Numbered from the stretch's first letter, positions 8,562-17,014 are shown. The stretch is DNA of 40,407 nt from Sulfobacillus benefaciens (GCA_003023725.1 PXYT01000033.1:1-40407); one strand, 5' to 3'. The notes: a model not told the origin generated them from the sequence alone. Made by a program: numbers and translations.

Positions 8562-9431
8562 ATGCGTGTCTCCTTGATAGGAAAATATGGGATTTCCGAG
8601 TTGTGCAACGCCTTTTTGGCGCAGGGATGGGAGTGTTCACCCCACTCGGATGAAATGATCCTGCGGGACGAAATGGGGCGCCCCGCAACCCCAGGGGTGT
8701 TGACTCCTGCGGATTTATACCTGCTGATTGGAGAGCATGGCGACGCCCAAAAATTGCCGTCATGGGCTCACCCGCTGGCTCTGTGGGTAATCGATCCCCA
8801 TTTCTCTCCCGGATTGGAATGGGCTCTCGGCAGTGCCTCCCGGGCCGATATCGTCTTCGTGTCCCAAAAACAGGCCGTTCAGGATTTTAGGATGCACGGC
8901 CGAGACAGCCAATGGATGCCGTTGGCGTGCGGCGACGAACCCAGACCATTGGCGCGTGAGGAGATCTATGATGTGACTTTTGTGGGCTCTTTAGGCCCCG
9001 GCACCGCCGAAGACCGCAACCGGCTGTGTCACATCATCCAAGAGGAGTTCCCGTCACATTATATTGGAACCGCTTGGGGAGAAGACCTCACACGTGTGTA
9101 CGCCCAGTCCCGCATAGTTCTCAACTCCAGTATGGTGACCACCTACCGCAATTTGCCTCCCCGTGTCTTTCATGTGTTGAGTGCCGGAAAATGCTTACTG
9201 ACCGATCCCTGCAATGGTCTAGCCGATCTGTTTGAGGATGGGCATCATCTCGTCGTGTACCACGATGACAACGAGTTTCGAGAAGAACTACGGCAATTAC
9301 TGGCCGATCCTCGCCACCTTAAAGAAATCGCGCAATCCGGCCATGAGTACGCCATGGCGCACCATACGTTTCACAACCGCGTGGATCAAATATTGAAAGC
9401 GTGCAAAGACCGTCATCTCATCACCGCGTGA
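8562..9431 (+). CDS. CgeB-like glycosyltransferase
   Basis: A 289-residue GT-B-like protein resembling the CgeB/glycosyl transferase 1_2 family. The N-terminal part carries a Rossmann-like half. The C-terminal half shows FVGSLGPG, YAQSRIVLNSS, PPRVFHVLSAGKCLLTD and a terminal HTFHNRVDQIL, all typical of this family. AAGGAGTGG precedes the ATG at good spacing. CgeB in Bacillus subtilis belongs to the sigma-K/GerE-controlled genes for maturation of the outermost spore layer. This is one reason to suspect a spore-surface role for the whole cluster, although CgeB-like enzymes also occur in maykinoside-type and other glycan loci. Confidence 0.75.
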   Translation: MRVSLIGKYGISELCNAFLAQGWECSPHSDEMILRDEMGRPATPGVLTPADLYLLIGEHGDAQKLPSWAHPLALWVIDPHFSPGLEWALGSASRADIVFVSQKQAVQDFRMHGRDSQWMPLACGDEPRPLAREEIYDVTFVGSLGPGTAEDRNRLCHIIQEEFPSHYIGTAWGEDLTRVYAQSRIVLNSSMVTTYRNLPPRVFHVLSAGKCLLTDPCNGLADLFEDGHHLVVYHDDNEFREELRQLLADPRHLKEIAQSGHEYAMAHHTFHNRVDQILKACKDRHLITA

Positions 9432-9808
9432 GAAGAGCCTGGCCGCTAAAAATCCAAGACTCCTGCTCTGTACCCTCGCCAATCATCCTGAGCATTCCCC
9501 ACAGGCAGCCATTGGCGGCACGCGGGGTCGGATAACCGAACTTCCCCAATGTCGGGATTTACCGGAACCGGATGCCCGGGACCTTACGCCTTTCTGTAGG
9601 CCGAGCACCGGTTCGTCCTGACACAATCCCGGGATACAGCGGCCCCGGGCCCAGTCCGGTAAGTCCCAAAAACTTTAGCCGGATCGGGCCCTTTTTCCCG
9701 GAAATGACGCCACGACCTCATTTCCGGAAAAGAAGACCGGCGGCAATATCCCCGTAGCCGTTTACCGCCCTAAACTGGCGGCATTTCCACAGAGGAGGAA
9801 TAACACCC
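9432..9808. other. GC-rich intergenic leader with an inverted repeat
   Basis: 377 bp without a supported gene between two glycosyltransferase genes. It is rich in CCGG-containing words and holds an inverted repeat at 9692-9733 (listed separately). The repeat lies 75 bp before the next start. No promoter hexamers stand out. Confidence 0.4.
9692..9733. repeat. Inverted repeat (about 14-bp stem)
   Basis: The arms TTTTCCCGGAAATGA and TCATTTCCGGAAAAG pair with one bulged base around a 10-base loop (cgccacgacc). As RNA it would form a stable hairpin. There is no following T-run, so a simple Rho-independent terminator is less likely than a leader hairpin or a protein-binding site. Confidence 0.6.
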
Positions 9809-11260
9809 TTGAAGAAGTCCCCGCGATTCACCCATATTCGCAAGCACTTAGAGGCCGGTCGGTTTCAAGAAGCCATCTCGCTCATTCGAAGGACATTGAC
9901 GGCTCACCGTGCGGATCCTGAGGCCTGGGTCTATCTGGCTCAGGCATTGGAGAAAACCTCGTTCAAAGACTACGCCGGCTTGGCTTACGAACGGGCATGG
10001 ATTCTTGACCCGCGAGCTGAGTGGATTTCCCGCACGCCATCGTATCCACCCCGGGTTTCGGTAGCAGACGCTCCGTCCTGGCTGCAAGAATTGCTCAACG
10101 TCCCTCTGCTCTCCCTCAGCGCTGCTATCATTGCCCGCAACGAAGCACAATCCCTCAAGCGGTGTCTTGAGGCGGTTCAACCCGCCGTCGATGAAATTGT
10201 CGTCGTCGATACGGGCAGCGAAGATCAAACCCCCTCTATCGCACAAGATCTGGGAGCACGAGTCTATTCTTGTCCGTGGACCGACAATTTCAGTGCCGCC
10301 AGAAACTTTGCCATGGAAAAAGTGCGAACGGATTGGGTCTTCTGGATTGACGCCGATGAAATTTTCGATCCCGACGACATCCATGTTCCCCGTGTTGTGG
10401 CGGGATTATTGGATAATTGCAATCCTCCGGTCATATTGCGCGTGGTGCTGATCAATAACACGGGGTCCGAAACCCACTATAATTTTGACGTCTCACGCTT
10501 ATTCCCCACGCGATTTGGACTGAGGTTCCGGGGTCGAATCCACGAACAAATTGGTCCGCCCGACGGGGATCTTTATGCCGCAGCATACAACCATCCTTTG
10601 GTGCGAATCCGGCTGCACCATGACGGCTATCATCCTGATTTAATTCCCAGAAAACTCGAGCGAAACATCCGGATCCTCCGTCTGGCCATTCACGACAATC
10701 CGGATGACGTGGCCTCGTGGGGGTTTTTGGGACGTGAATTATATCTGCAAGGAAATCTGATGGAGGCGGTGGACGTACTGTACCAGGCCGAACGCATGGC
10801 GTCGAATGTGGCAATGTATGGCCGATTGCCGGAAATTCAGGCATACTTGGCGGACGCTCTAATCCAACTGGGGCGTCTGGACGAAGCCATTACCGTGTCT
10901 CGCAGAGCCGTCGAATCCAATCCCCAATTCCCCCCAGGCTGGTACAATTATGGAAAGGCACAGCTCATGATGGCGTGGCAATTCTCAGAGTCGGCACGAC
11001 GCGCCTTAATTGCCGCCCGGGAACAGGCACCGCTTTATGAGGGGATCATCACTTATGATCCTCAAATACCCCGGTGGAAGTCACTTGTCGCTTTGGCTGA
11101 TGTGGCGAAACTGCAAGGTGACTGGATGGCGGCGGTTCGCCTGTATCAACAGGCCCGGAACGAACAGGCTCCCGATCAGGCCGTTCACGTCCCGTTACAG
11201 CATATCAGGGATCAGCTATCCCAATTGCAGAACATATTGGGTCAAGACGAAAAAGACTAA
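9809..11260 (+). CDS. TPR-glycosyltransferase (GT2)-TPR protein
   Basis: A 483-residue protein starting with TTG behind GAGGAGGAAT. Residues about 10-65 form TPR-like helices (RFQEAISLIRRTL, PEAWVYLAQALEK). Residues about 105-290 are a GT2 domain with IIARNEAQSLKRCLE, VVDTGSEDQTP, FSAARNFAMEK and WIDADEIFD. Residues about 300-480 are a TPR array (DDVASWGFLGRELYLQGNLMEAVDVL, LIQLGRLDEAITVSRRAV, PGWYNYGKAQL). This architecture is common in spore-forming Firmicutes, where TPRs probably hold a protein acceptor. It closes the glycosyltransferase run. Confidence 0.85.
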   Translation: MKKSPRFTHIRKHLEAGRFQEAISLIRRTLTAHRADPEAWVYLAQALEKTSFKDYAGLAYERAWILDPRAEWISRTPSYPPRVSVADAPSWLQELLNVPLLSLSAAIIARNEAQSLKRCLEAVQPAVDEIVVVDTGSEDQTPSIAQDLGARVYSCPWTDNFSAARNFAMEKVRTDWVFWIDADEIFDPDDIHVPRVVAGLLDNCNPPVILRVVLINNTGSETHYNFDVSRLFPTRFGLRFRGRIHEQIGPPDGDLYAAAYNHPLVRIRLHHDGYHPDLIPRKLERNIRILRLAIHDNPDDVASWGFLGRELYLQGNLMEAVDVLYQAERMASNVAMYGRLPEIQAYLADALIQLGRLDEAITVSRRAVESNPQFPPGWYNYGKAQLMMAWQFSESARRALIAAREQAPLYEGIITYDPQIPRWKSLVALADVAKLQGDWMAAVRLYQQARNEQAPDQAVHVPLQHIRDQLSQLQNILGQDEKD

Positions 11261-11960
11261 AAATCACCCTGTGCTTTTCCCGCATGGCCATCCCGGTATC
11301 TGAAGAGGCATAACCTCCTGTCGCCCCGCTCTTTGATCCCCAAGACGCTTTCGGCCTAGGTCCCGATGCGCAAAAGGGCAAGTGCGTTGGCCCAGAATGC
11401 ACCATTGGCTGCCGGAAAGAATTCTCTGGGTGCAGGTTCATGGGACCTTATAGGCGCCATGCCGCCCATAAGGCAACAGGCGGTGCGCAATTCATCGTGG
11501 GCAGCGGTGGGAGAGCCATAATCCACGCCGTTTTCCTCAATGTCGCCAATTGTCTGACGGCAGATGGTGGGGCGTCACCGGGATCATAGGCCCAAAAATA
11601 CCTATCACGACAGAGAAATGATCCCGCCCAGGGACAGAATAAAGCCACAGCCTTTCCCACCGCCGCTAACGGCCGTGAAAATCCACGAGTTTGTCTCCAT
11701 AGGGGATTTCGGCAATGCCGTATGAATTATCCCTGGGTCAATACGGCCACCCATGGCCCACAAACTTTCGAGGCAGGAAAAATTGATACCCGTCAAATAT
11801 CTGCAGGCCGATGACGGGCTCATCCAAAGAAGGGAAGGCAAGTGAGCCGCTCAAACATGGGGGCACGACAAACACTGGCGTAAAAGAATCAATTCCCATC
11901 CTGTCGGCTTGCTTTCCCAGAAAGATCTTATGAGATCCGCCGGATCCCTCACTTTGACCC
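11261..11960. other. Gene-poor stretch, possible decayed minus-strand gene
   Basis: No intact gene is supported. On the minus strand a frame of about 85 codons, entering from inside the next gene, reads protein-like down to about 11730 (IDSFTPVFVVPPCLSG, FPSLDEPVIGLQIFDGYQ) and then hits a stop. Further protein-like pieces follow in the same or shifted frames (GIAEIPYGDKLVDFHG; ENGVDYGSPTAAHDELRT; FFPAANGAFWANALALL). This is the pattern of a gene broken by stops and frameshifts. I cannot name the family; a weak likeness to StrF-type glycosyltransferase segments is a guess. Confidence 0.3.
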
Positions 11961-12710
11961 TCACGGTTTATAAGATGTTCGCCGTGATGGTTGAGAACGA
12001 CTCGTCGGTTTCGGGCCGTCCGACTTCTGATTTTTTCTTTCTAGACCCTCCTGGGTTACTGAATTGGTGAATTTTTTTGAGAACGACGGCGCTGCGACAT
12101 TATTCATGTCCGGCCTCAGATATTTTGGCCCCTCCATCACCGGGCGGGCAACAGCTTGAGACTTTGTGGGCGCATGGCCCTCCTCGGCATCGCCCAAGGG
12201 TTTGCCCGCATCCTGTTCGTTTAATGGGTTGTTCACGGAAACGGACGGGTCTTGGTCTTCACCGAGAGATGACTGAGGGGCGGGTAATTCCTCGGGCCGA
12301 TGTTCCCACGATGCATTAAACAATTCATGAAGTCTTCTTCCATCATAACTCGCCATCCAGAAAAAAAGGCCTCGAATAATACTATGAATTGCCTCGTTTT
12401 GTAAGTTATGAAAATGCACGGAAATTTTGTTCGTATCCCGCCACCAATGATGTCCATGCTCAAGACTGGCTTCGTCGGCCAAAATGTGCGCGAGTCGATC
12501 GCTCATGGTCCAGGGATATGCGGATGTTACCCGAGGCGGAAATGTGTTGCGATGGCAATACAATGCGACCGAAGTAGGTAAAGAGTAGGTGATGATTTCG
12601 GCTCCCCATTGCCGAAGGCTCGATTTGAGACGGGCTATAATTTCTTGGTCATCACCCGCGACGAAGACACTCAATCCGGACAGCAAATTGAGCGTTCGAC
12701 TCCAAGACAT
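11961..12710 (-). CDS. Unknown protein with a Rossmann-like N-terminus and disordered tail
   Basis: A 249-residue protein of no recognised family. The first 40 residues (LSGLSVFVAGDDQEIIARLK, then RQWGAEIITY) look like one beta-alpha-beta unit, as in receiver or NAD-binding folds. The middle (residues 85-130) is rich in His and Trp (EHGHHWWRDTNKISVHFHN). From residue 135 it becomes a Pro/Ser/Glu-rich, probably disordered tail with a basic end. The start has GGGGGGAT upstream, and a sigma-K-like promoter lies 37-63 bp before it. It is divergent from the Cys-rich coat-like gene, so a spore-layer role is possible. Confidence 0.6.
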   Translation of the reverse strand: MSWSRTLNLLSGLSVFVAGDDQEIIARLKSSLRQWGAEIITYSLPTSVALYCHRNTFPPRVTSAYPWTMSDRLAHILADEASLEHGHHWWRDTNKISVHFHNLQNEAIHSIIRGLFFWMASYDGRRLHELFNASWEHRPEELPAPQSSLGEDQDPSVSVNNPLNEQDAGKPLGDAEEGHAPTKSQAVARPVMEGPKYLRPDMNNVAAPSFSKKFTNSVTQEGLERKNQKSDGPKPTSRSQPSRRTSYKP

Positions 12711-12746
12711 TGCAAATCCCCCCTAGACTAGAAAACTTTTCCTTGC

Positions 12747-12773
12747 CAGTATATGCAAACAACGCGGTATGGT
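12747..12773 (-). promoter_or_regulatory. Sigma-K-like promoter, AC-N16-CATATACTG
   Basis: Read on the minus strand, AC (12773-12772), a 16-bp spacer and CATATACTG (12755-12747) fit the mother-cell sigma-K pattern (AC, then CATANNNTA) except for the last base. It begins with the same ACCAT and ends with the same CATATNNTG as the site at 13183-13209, which faces the other way. The -10 lies 37 bp before the start codon. Confidence 0.4.
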
Positions 12774-13182
12774 GCGTTATTCCAGGCGAACTGGGACGCG
12801 AACGGCGTGAACACCACCAACCCCGGTGGCCACCGGAGAAAAATTCAACCCGGGTGCCCATAATGGGCCGGACAAACAAGACGACTGTCTCGAAAGAATG
12901 TGCGTCTCTTCCTACGCCGCGATGATGGCACTTCCCCCTTCTCACGTCGTTGCCGGTGTAATCTCTTGCCAGTTTCCTGTCTCCTGACACCGTGGCTCTT
13001 TACATAGGGTTGACTCCCGTCGTACACCCTCAAAATGTTCCGCAAGCTGTCATAAAGACGGTAAGACCCAAAGCGGGGGGCTGGCCTCCCATCAAACCTT
13101 CGACCCCTGTCGATAAGTTGACGATGGCCTGCATATCGCGAATCGCCGTTGGCCTGCTCGAAATTTTTTGGCTATTATTGGA

Positions 13183-13209
13183 ACCATTGGTTAAATTGTG
13201 CATATGGTG
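13183..13209 (+). promoter_or_regulatory. Sigma-K-like promoter, AC-N16-CATATGGTG
   Basis: AC (13183-13184), a 16-bp spacer and CATATGGTG (13201-13209), 51 bp before the Cys-rich coat-like gene. It matches the sigma-K consensus in all but the last -10 base and mirrors the site before the divergent gene. Confidence 0.42.
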
Positions 13210-13259
13210 CGGGTAAGGCAGCTTCCAAAAGCTACCGGTTCTTAAGGAGGAGATAACGT

Positions 13260-13868
13260 ATGGCTGCTCAGCCCCCAGTGCCCTCGCCGGGATATTATTC
13301 GGACGGCGTCCCCACCGCTTACTGGGTTGATTGTATTTGGATCGATAAGGTCTTTGGTTCCTGCCAAAAAGTGGTGACAGCGAACGGGACGGGCGCTGTT
13401 CCCATCTCATGCACAACCCTCACAACCGTGACATGTGCCACCCCCAGTTGTACCTTCCTAAACAGCGTCCCCAGCGCCGATGATTTTGCCACCTTGTCAT
13501 GGCTTGTCACCGTGCCTGTAAACTATACCTGTGATGTGGGAAGCGGCACAGTCCTCGTATCCACACAGGTAGTGGCGACGATTTACAGCCCCACCGGCAC
13601 CACCCCTGCCTGCATCCCATTTTCGGTGAGTTGTGGGGCCAATATTCTAAACGGAATCGCATATGCCACCGTGACACTCTGCCTCGAGCTCAAGACATCT
13701 GCCAAGGTCCAGCTCCTGGTGCCAGCCTACGGTTATTGCGTTGAACCTCCGTGCGGGATTGAAACCCCCTGCCCGTCTCCATTCCCGCCACAGCTTATGG
13801 CACCGGTTCCGCCTCCGCCGCCACCACCTCCACCTCCGCCGCCTCCGCCCCCGATCATCGATCCCTAA
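13260..13868 (+). CDS. Cys-rich spore-coat-like protein with polyproline tail
   Basis: A 202-residue protein with an ideal AAGGAGG site eight bases before the ATG. There is no signal peptide. Residues 23-60 include DCIWIDKVFGSCQKV, close in form to the (I)x(V)DKVxDSC signature seen in many clostridial and Bacillus coat-associated proteins. Thirteen or more cysteines, many paired in TxxCxxPSC-like spacings, suggest disulfide cross-linking. Residues 60-170 are Thr/Val-rich beta-type sequence. The C-terminus has a PCPSPFPP segment and then 15 consecutive prolines. The likely role is a structural coat or appendage protein. The family call rests on the short motif, so it is moderate. Confidence 0.6.
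   Translation: MAAQPPVPSPGYYSDGVPTAYWVDCIWIDKVFGSCQKVVTANGTGAVPISCTTLTTVTCATPSCTFLNSVPSADDFATLSWLVTVPVNYTCDVGSGTVLVSTQVVATIYSPTGTTPACIPFSVSCGANILNGIAYATVTLCLELKTSAKVQLLVPAYGYCVEPPCGIETPCPSPFPPQLMAPVPPPPPPPPPPPPPPPIIDP
13809..13853 (+). repeat. Fifteen-proline tract
   Basis: Fifteen consecutive CCN codons with mixed third bases (ccg, cct, cca, ccc) code for a polyproline run near the C-terminus of the Cys-rich protein. The mixed codons argue for selection on the peptide rather than simple DNA slippage. Translation would probably need EF-P. Confidence 0.9.
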
Positions 13869-14365
13869 ACCCCCAGGGATTGGGCAATTTTAAGCCAATG
13901 GCAGCCCCAGGGCTCCCGTTGGTTCCCACCGGTGCGAAACGGCCTTCTTCACCCAAGTCGGCACAGAAAACGGGTCGGGATTCATAGAGTAAACAATCGG
14001 CCGGTGAATATGCGCGGCGCGAGAGAGAAAACCAGATCCGATTGCTCACTGACAGGACTCACGGGAGAAAGAAATATTTAGCTGAAAGCTCCGGCAACTG
14101 GCAGCACGAAGATTCCGCAACCAATCACCAAGCCAAAATCCCATCAAGGTGCATGGGAACTCTCCTTGTGCTGCAGAATCTCAATTGTCCGGAAGGATAC
14201 CACTGCCCGTAAAGTCACCAAATCTCTCTCAGTTGCCGCAGCCATGGATTCATCGCCCCCACCCCCTATTTCCCTTCGGAAACCCTGACACCAAAGAACC
14301 CAACGGAGAACAGGGAGGGCGGACCAGTCTCTCACTTATTCGCACTGGTAAGGAGGAGCAACAAG
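13869..14365. other. Intergenic region upstream of the gas-vesicle operon
   Basis: About 500 bp without a confident gene. Directly after the preceding stop, ATCCCT and AGGGAT form a small hairpin followed by AATTTT, a weak terminator. Frames at 14144-14335 (minus) and 14149-14451 (plus) lack convincing starts. Confidence 0.4.
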
Positions 14366-14476
14366 GTGACATCTGCCCTGAGACAAAGTATCAAACCAGT
14401 GACGTCACGCATACAGTACTTCTGGAGGATATTGTCTCCAAAGCAAACTAGTTCATTTGAAAGGACGGATCCATGA
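14366..14476 (+). CDS. Possible 36-residue leader peptide before gvpA
   Basis: AAGGAGGAGC at 14350-14359 stands six bases before a GTG that opens 36 codons; the TGA overlaps the gvpA start (ATGATG). The peptide is basic and aromatic ([15 protein letters not shown]). No homologue is recognised. The strong Shine-Dalgarno site and the stop-start overlap suggest translational coupling to gvpA. The competing idea, that a promoter at 14410-14418 drives gvpA, would leave this frame unexpressed. Confidence 0.35.
   Translation: MTSALRQSIKPVTSRIQYFWRILSPKQTSSFERTDP
14410..14418 (+). promoter_or_regulatory. Sigma-K-like -10 element CATACAGTA before gvpA
   Basis: A perfect CATANNNTA lies 55 bp before the gvpA start. 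The best AC for a -35 (14395-14396) is only 13 bp away, so the -35 is poor. It is listed because the same -10 type precedes three other genes nearby. Confidence 0.28.
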
Positions 14477-14706
14477 TGGCCATCAGGACTAGTACCGGAG
14501 GATCGAGCCTCGTTGAAGTTTTGGATCGGGTTCTCGACAAAGGTGCCGTAATTGACCTTTGGGTCAAAGTCAATCTAGTCGGCATTGAACTGCTGTCGAT
14601 CGAAGCTCGTATTGTCATTGCATCGGTGGAAACGTGGCTCGTGTATGCCCGAGCCGTGGGTCTCTTAGAACCTCATCCACTCGTGGACGAGGAAGTTGTC
14701 GCTTAA
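14473..14706 (+). CDS. gvpA: Gas vesicle structural protein GvpA
   Basis: A 77-residue GvpA. The core [23 protein letters not shown] and [21 protein letters not shown] match the most conserved part of GvpA/GvpB: an amphipathic helix, a beta-turn-beta that forms the ribs, then a second helix. It has no coiled-coil extension, unlike GvpJ, so this is the shell protein. GAAAGGA lies seven bases before the first of two ATGs. It is first in a ten-gene plus-strand operon. The protein would assemble the hollow, gas-filled shell in the cytoplasm. Confidence 0.93.
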   Translation: MMAIRTSTGGSSLVEVLDRVLDKGAVIDLWVKVNLVGIELLSIEARIVIASVETWLVYARAVGLLEPHPLVDEEVVA

Positions 14707-14777
14707 CCATTTATCCGGCGGGAGCAAATACTGCTCTCGCCGGGTCCTGCATCCGTAAATCGAGGAGAGTGATCCTA

Positions 14778-15674
14778 TTGGCCTTAGCGCTGGACACCGT
14801 CTCAAGACAAACACCCTTTGTTCGCTCGCCATACTTCGCAAACTTGATGGAACGCGGATCATATTACTTAAAAAACGGACTCGCGCTTAACTTGATGGGC
14901 CCTTCCGGTGTCGGCAAAACCTCTCTCGCCCTAACATTGGCTCGTGATTTGGGAAGATCGGCACTCTTTGTGCAGGGACATAACGAAATGTCCATCAACG
15001 ATCTTGTCGGGGGCTATCAAGGTTACCGCTACCACAAAGTCGTAGACAATTTTATCCGCGATGTGGTCAAAATCGATCAGCGTGTCGAAAGCCACTGGAC
15101 AGAAGGTTGGTTGTCGCAAGCTGTGAAATACGGCCACACAGTGGTTTTTGACGAGTTTAGCCGGGCCCCGTCCGAGATTCAGGCCGTGTTTCTCGCCATC
15201 TTGCAAGAGCATGTCCTGCCGATATCACGAGTAGGGCACAACCAGATAATACCGGTGCACCCCCACTTCCGGCTGGTTATGACCACAGGCTTGCCCAATC
15301 AAATAGGAATCTATCCGATAATAGAGGGATTGTGGGACCGAATCGTCACCATAACCATGGATATCCTCGATGAAGAATCGGAAGTCTTGATCGTGGCCAC
15401 TCATTCCCAATTACCCATGGAAGAATCCTTGCAGGTTGTTCGGCTCATGCGCCATATTCGCCAGCATACCTCGTCACGGAATCAGAAGTCCTTGCCACCG
15501 TTTCCTTCCATCCGCACCGGTGTGACGATGGCTTTATTGCTTCAGGCCGAGGGATGGTCACTGGTGCGCAAGGAATATCCGAGCTTCTTTCCCAAAATCG
15601 TTGAAGATTTGTGTGGGCCCTTCACCCGAACATCTCTGAAAGATGTGGAGGATTTTCTGAGTAAGGAGAAATGA
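14778..15674 (+). CDS. gvpN: Gas vesicle AAA+ ATPase GvpN
   Basis: A 298-residue MoxR-like AAA+ protein starting at TTG, ten bases after GAGGAG. A longer reading from 14634 runs over gvpA and is rejected. Motifs are Walker A GPSGVGKTSLAL, Walker B VVFDEFSRAP and the sensor-like FRLVMTTGLPNQ. GvpN is the ATPase needed for gas vesicles to grow to full width and works with the assembly factors encoded next to it. Length fits the family. It lies 71 bp after gvpA. Confidence 0.9.
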   Translation: MALALDTVSRQTPFVRSPYFANLMERGSYYLKNGLALNLMGPSGVGKTSLALTLARDLGRSALFVQGHNEMSINDLVGGYQGYRYHKVVDNFIRDVVKIDQRVESHWTEGWLSQAVKYGHTVVFDEFSRAPSEIQAVFLAILQEHVLPISRVGHNQIIPVHPHFRLVMTTGLPNQIGIYPIIEGLWDRIVTITMDILDEESEVLIVATHSQLPMEESLQVVRLMRHIRQHTSSRNQKSLPPFPSIRTGVTMALLLQAEGWSLVRKEYPSFFPKIVEDLCGPFTRTSLKDVEDFLSKEK

Positions 15675-15742
15675 CCTGAACTGTCCTGACATATAGAGCG
15701 GACTCGGCGCATAGCGTAACTTAAAAGCGGGAGGAAGATGCA

Positions 15743-16474
15743 ATGTTTTATGTCTACGGGATTGTCCGCAAGGACAGCATAAACTCCCTGGCAGATTACA
15801 CGGGAATTGGCAATCCCCCTTCGCCAATCAAATCTATCAGTGTCGATGGTTACGATATTATCGTATCCGAACTGGAACATCTGGAAAAGTTGGAACCGGA
15901 AGATGTTGTCACCCATTCGAATGTTCTTAATAAACTGTTCGCGGTCACTGAAGTGATCCCCGTTAAATTTGGCACGGTATCCCCTGAATCGTTGGAGTTA
16001 TTCAACATTATCCGCAGCAATTCGACGAAACTCAAGGATACTCTAAGAAAGATCCAGGGGCGTATGGAAGTAGGTTTGAAGATTTATTGGCAGCAAAGTG
16101 CGCTGCAAGCCAAAATTTTGGAATATTTTGATCTGGCTCGCGCCCAGAAAGAATATGGTCAGAACCGAGACGGATCATACGCTCTGGAAATAAAAATCGG
16201 CCAAATCGCCGAAGAGATCGTTGAGCAATGGCGCGAAACGCTTATTCATACCATTGAAACAATGATTGAACCGTTGGCAGACGATGCGGTGACCGGGAAA
16301 CTGATTTCGATCTATATGCTATGCAACTTGTCATTCCTGATACCACGGGCCAAACGCGATGTCTTTCAAGAACAAATCTACAAGTTGGAAGACAAATTCG
16401 GCCGGGAATTGCAAATCAATTACGTGGATAATCTACCGCCCTTTAATTTCATCGATCTTAAGTTAGGGAGCTAG
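15743..16474 (+). CDS. Gas vesicle assembly protein GvpF/GvpL (copy 1)
   Basis: A 243-residue GvpL/GvpF family protein. It begins FYVYGIVRKD; the family signature VIPVKFGTVSPE lies near residue 72 and the C-terminal LIPRAKRDVFQEQIYKLE near residue 195. GGAGG is eight bases before the ATG. GvpF binds GvpA monomers and keeps them from aggregating at the start of assembly. This copy stands in the position of gvpF (after gvpN, before gvpG), as in Bacillus megaterium. Confidence 0.88.
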   Translation: MFYVYGIVRKDSINSLADYTGIGNPPSPIKSISVDGYDIIVSELEHLEKLEPEDVVTHSNVLNKLFAVTEVIPVKFGTVSPESLELFNIIRSNSTKLKDTLRKIQGRMEVGLKIYWQQSALQAKILEYFDLARAQKEYGQNRDGSYALEIKIGQIAEEIVEQWRETLIHTIETMIEPLADDAVTGKLISIYMLCNLSFLIPRAKRDVFQEQIYKLEDKFGRELQINYVDNLPPFNFIDLKLGS

Positions 16475-16478
16475 ACCT

Positions 16479-16757
16479 ATGGAAAATGTGCATCTCAGTT
16501 TTTGGGATATCCTGTTTTTGCCCATTTCGTTACCGATTAAATCGATTGGATGGACTCTTGCCTACCTCCAAGATGAAGCCGAAAAAGAGGACGGAGGGCA
16601 AGAGGGAATGTGGGCATCATTGTTGGAGTTGGAAGTTCTGAGAGATATCGGCAAAGTAAGCGAGAATGAGTACCAGGAACGTCGACAGAAGCTTCTCGCG
16701 GCGGGAAACGAAACATCAAAGATAGAATTGACGGGGGATACGGAGGATGATGAATAA
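16479..16757 (+). CDS. gvpG: Gas vesicle protein GvpG
   Basis: A 92-residue GvpG. An N-terminal hydrophobic helix (FWDILFLPISLPIKSIGWTLAYL) is followed by a charged helical part (LLELEVLRDIGKVSENEYQERRQKLL) and an acidic tail. Both features and the position directly after gvpF are typical. GGGAG lies eight bases before the ATG. It is an essential accessory factor of the assembly complex. Its stop overlaps the next start by one base. Confidence 0.85.
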   Translation: MENVHLSFWDILFLPISLPIKSIGWTLAYLQDEAEKEDGGQEGMWASLLELEVLRDIGKVSENEYQERRQKLLAAGNETSKIELTGDTEDDE

Positions 16758-17014
16758 TGGACATCCAAACGGTTATCCAGATTGCAAGCAAACAAATCGG
16801 CACCGTAACGGGTCTGAATATTGACCGGGTGGTCGGTTGTTCCAGGCGGGAACATGGGTGGATTCTTGAATGCGAAGTCTTAGAGCGGGCCGCCATTCCC
16901 AACGCCATGGATGTTCTCGGACTCTATGAATTTGAACTCGATCCGAAAGGAAGCTTAGAACAATTTCGCCGGAAAAGTTCCCGGCACCGTGGTGATGTAA
17001 TCCCGGAGCTTTAA
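16757..17014 (+). CDS. gvpO: Gas vesicle protein GvpO
   Basis: An 85-residue GvpO-type protein. The central region VIQIASKQIGTVTGLNIDRV, then GWILECEVLERAAIPNAMDVLGLYEFELD, matches the conserved GvpO core. In haloarchaea GvpO influences gvp expression; in actinobacteria it is a regular cluster member. It is not usual in the B. megaterium cluster, so its presence gives this operon a mixed composition. Confidence 0.82.
   Translation: MDIQTVIQIASKQIGTVTGLNIDRVVGCSRREHGWILECEVLERAAIPNAMDVLGLYEFELDPKGSLEQFRRKSSRHRGDVIPEL

Noticed and set aside
14634-14777. Longer N-terminus for gvpN
   Set aside because: It would overlap gvpA in another frame. The TTG at 14778 has a GAGGAG site and gives the family length.
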